DNA of 7,128 nucleotides, from NCBI GenBank assembly GCA_046262935.1, contig JBHELT010000103.1, forward strand, positions 1 to 7,128, in the 5' to 3' direction. Below, piece after piece: positions 5,479-7,128 of the stretch (positions are counted from its first letter, which is position 1; every line of letters begins with the position of its first letter). The notes under the pieces were generated by a model. That model saw only the letters and a list, made by a program, of their open reading frames with translations. It had not been told where the DNA came from and did no database searches. Both the position numbers and the translations under genes were made by a program. Source of the stretch: JBHELT01 sp046262935. GTDB taxonomy: Bacteria; Actinomycetota; CADDZG01; JAHWKV01.

Positions 5479-6810
5479 GTGCCGAAGGTTGCTTTCAAAA
5501 CTCTAGGTTGTCGTCTCAATCAAGCTGAGACCGATCTGATCGCCGAAGACCTGATACGTCTCGGTTTCGACGTTGTTGGCGAGTCCGACTCACCGGATGT
5601 TGTCATCGTTAATACATGCACCGTCACGCAAGAGGCAACGCGCGGATCGAGGAAGACCGCTACGCGTGCCGCTGAGGTGAATCCAGAAGCTCTCGTCGTT
5701 GTTGCTGGTTGCTACGCAGTGGCCGAGGCGAACGAAGCCCGAGGACTGGCGGGAGTCGGGCTGGTTGCCACCAATGAAGATAAGGAACATCTGGCAAAGA
5801 TGATCGCCGACCGTCTTGGTATAGCCCCTGCGACGGCTTCGCGACCGGTGATCCAACTCGGCAAACCCTCGGGATTCCCCGGCGCCGATCGCACAAGGGT
5901 CAACCTCAAGGTCCAGACCGGATGCGACGAATGGTGCTCGTTCTGCATCATCCCTACTACCCGCGGCGATCTTCATTCGTATGATCTGAATGAACTTTTA
6001 GAAAGAGCAAGACGCAAAGCCGACGAAGGAACGAAGGAACTCGTACTAACCGGTGTTCATCTCGGCAAGTACGGCTGGGATGACGCAAGGCCCGACGACG
6101 CTCTTGTCGAATTGCTCGAGTGTCTGCTTCAGATAGATGGACTCAACAGGATCAGGCTCTCTTCGATCTTGTGCAGACATCTGACCGATCGCGTTGTTGG
6201 CCTTATCGCTTCCGAAGAGAAGTTGTGCCGGTTCTTGCATGTGCCTTTGCAGGCAGGACACGATCGCATACTCGAGGCCATGAATCGGCCGTACCGCATC
6301 GGCGAATACATCGAAACCATCGAGATGCTCAAGGAGCGTATCCCCGGTTTGGGATTATCGACCGATGTCATCGTTGGATTCCCAACCGAGACCGAGGAGG
6401 AGTTCGAGGCGACGATGCAGGTCTCGCAGCATGCTCGATTCTTGAAGATGCATGTGTTCAGGTATTCCGCGCGGCCGGGGACCCCAAGCGCAACGATGGC
6501 TGGCCAGGTGCCCGAAGAGATCAAGAAGAACCGCTCCAAGCGGTTGATAGCCCTTGGAAACCGGATGCGTGAGGAATACCACGCCTCCCAGGTCGGTTTG
6601 GTGCGCGAGGTGCTGGTTGAAAACAGATCCGATTCGGGCGAACTCGCAGGTCATACCGACGACTTCGTGATGGTGCGGTTCGATGGGCCAGCCGATGCGG
6701 TGGAACGACTCGTAGCGGTCGAGATCATCTCGGCCGGCGTTGAGTCGGTGAAGGGCAGGTTCCTCGCACATGTTCCTTGGCAGGCTGCTCAGCCTCGCCG
6801 GACCCGTTAA
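5479..6810 (+). CDS. mtaB: MtaB, tRNA (N6-threonylcarbamoyladenosine-37) methylthiotransferase
   Basis: MtaB converts t6A37 to ms2t6A37 in tRNAs reading ANN codons, using two [4Fe-4S] clusters and SAM, which supports accurate decoding. The 443-residue protein has the complete architecture. The N-terminal UPF0004 domain has cluster cysteines C11 (TLGCRLNQ), C47 (NTCTV) and C78 (VAGCYA). The radical SAM domain has C149-X3-C153-X2-C156 in TGCDEWCSFCIIPTTRG, and a C-terminal TRAM domain starts at about 380. The opening VAFKTLGCRLNQAETD is the MtaB form; MiaB and RimO differ in this region and in C-terminal details, so these are less likely. The GTG at 5479 matches the family start; it lies 2 bases after the bldD stop, with no strong Shine-Dalgarno sequence, which suggests translational coupling. 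Together with lepA and rsmE, it adds to the window's translation theme. Confidence 0.94.
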   Translation: MPKVAFKTLGCRLNQAETDLIAEDLIRLGFDVVGESDSPDVVIVNTCTVTQEATRGSRKTATRAAEVNPEALVVVAGCYAVAEANEARGLAGVGLVATNEDKEHLAKMIADRLGIAPATASRPVIQLGKPSGFPGADRTRVNLKVQTGCDEWCSFCIIPTTRGDLHSYDLNELLERARRKADEGTKELVLTGVHLGKYGWDDARPDDALVELLECLLQIDGLNRIRLSSILCRHLTDRVVGLIASEEKLCRFLHVPLQAGHDRILEAMNRPYRIGEYIETIEMLKERIPGLGLSTDVIVGFPTETEEEFEATMQVSQHARFLKMHVFRYSARPGTPSATMAGQVPEEIKKNRSKRLIALGNRMREEYHASQVGLVREVLVENRSDSGELAGHTDDFVMVRFDGPADAVERLVAVEIISAGVESVKGRFLAHVPWQAAQPRRTR

Positions 6811-6831
6811 CCGACTATCCTTTAGGTACAA

Positions 6832-7128
6832 GTGCAGCAACCTACGCAGGTCAAGATCCTCGTTCCCGGCGACAGAGAAATGGTCGGCCTTTTGGGCTCG
6901 CGCGATGAACTCCTCAAGCTCATCGAGCAGGGCTTCGACTCTCAGATCCTGGTTAGAGGAAACGAGATCACTGTCACCGGCGACGTTGCCGAAGCACAGA
7001 AGGTCGCGCATCTGTTCGAGGAGTTGATAGAACTACTTGGCCAGGGCCATGTGTTGACCACCGAGGCCGTTGGGCGATCGATCGACATGGTCAAAGGAGG
7101 AACGGCTCGGCCCTCTCAGGTGTTGAGC
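6832..7128 (+). CDS. phoH: PhoH-like protein, N-terminal part, 3' truncated by window edge
   Basis: The frame opens at a GTG 21 bases after the mtaB stop and stays open for 99 codons to the window end. The product begins MQQPTQVKILVPGDREMVGLLGSRDELL, then ILVRGNEITVTGD, and later EELIELLGQGHVLTTEAVGRSIDMV. This pattern (a nucleic-acid-binding-like N-terminal segment with a GN-x-ITV-x-G block, then the LLGQG..LT helix pair) matches the N-terminal domain of PhoH-family ATPases such as the mycobacterial PhoH next to ybeY. The Walker A motif would lie beyond the window, so the ATPase activity itself is not visible here. AGG at 6824-6826, five bases upstream, is a weak ribosome-binding site. phoH close to hrcA-dnaJ2-rsmE is conserved in actinobacteria and supports the call. 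PhoH proteins are poorly understood but are linked to RNA metabolism. Confidence 0.85.
   Translation, partial: MQQPTQVKILVPGDREMVGLLGSRDELLKLIEQGFDSQILVRGNEITVTGDVAEAQKVAHLFEELIELLGQGHVLTTEAVGRSIDMVKGGTARPSQVLS

Noticed and set aside
6816..6821. TATCCT as a -10 element for the phoH-like gene
   Set aside because: No -35 partner is visible and it is only 10 bases before the GTG; the 21-base gap to mtaB fits co-transcription.
6355..7011. Long minus-strand open frame of 218 codons over the mtaB end and phoH start
   Set aside because: It is antisense to two recognisable genes, has no family features, and is explained by codon bias of the + strand genes.
6770..7027. Plus-strand open frame overlapping the end of mtaB and the start of phoH
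   Set aside because: It is out of frame with both genes, low-complexity and serine/arginine rich; the true frame here is the PhoH-like one from 6832.

Overview
The window is a gene-dense, single-strand stretch of bacterial chromosome. All eight genes lie on the + strand, with mid-to-high GC judged by eye. The order lepA - hemW - hrcA - dnaJ - rsmE - [207-base gap] - bldD-like - mtaB - phoH-like suggests an actinobacterium. hrcA followed by a lone dnaJ ('dnaJ2') and rsmE, with phoH nearby, is the arrangement known from Mycobacterium and Streptomyces, and BldD is an actinobacterial regulator family. The moderate GC and the presence of MtaB would fit a deep or non-model lineage such as Acidimicrobiia, but that placement is a low-confidence inference.

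Region by region: (1) The window opens inside lepA (elongation factor 4), which ends in an ATGA overlap with hemW (radical-SAM heme chaperone). (2) The last codons and stop of hemW are part of a perfect CIRCE operator, TTAGCACTC-N9-GAGTGCTAA. It lies 12 bases before hrcA, the gene for the repressor that binds CIRCE. hrcA, dnaJ and rsmE follow with a 4-base gap and then a TTGA overlap, so they look like one heat-shock operon under HrcA autoregulation, with a 16S rRNA methyltransferase as its last gene. (3) The 207-base gap holds a GC-rich hairpin at the rsmE stop, a second inverted repeat, and a candidate promoter flanked by further inverted repeats. (4) A BldD-like regulator with a nearly canonical c-di-GMP-binding signature (RGD-X8-RKDD) is followed after 2 bases by mtaB (tRNA ms2t6A37 methylthiotransferase). 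After 21 more bases comes the start of a PhoH-like ATPase gene, which runs off the window end.

Most of this is conserved housekeeping: translation quality, heme delivery, protein folding, and rRNA and tRNA modification. I see no mobile element, CRISPR array, tRNA, rRNA or clearly novel system. The points most worth a second look are the CIRCE written into the hemW coding end, the likely heat-shock control of rsmE, and the c-di-GMP-type BldD regulator next to a tRNA-modification gene and behind an inverted-repeat-rich promoter region.
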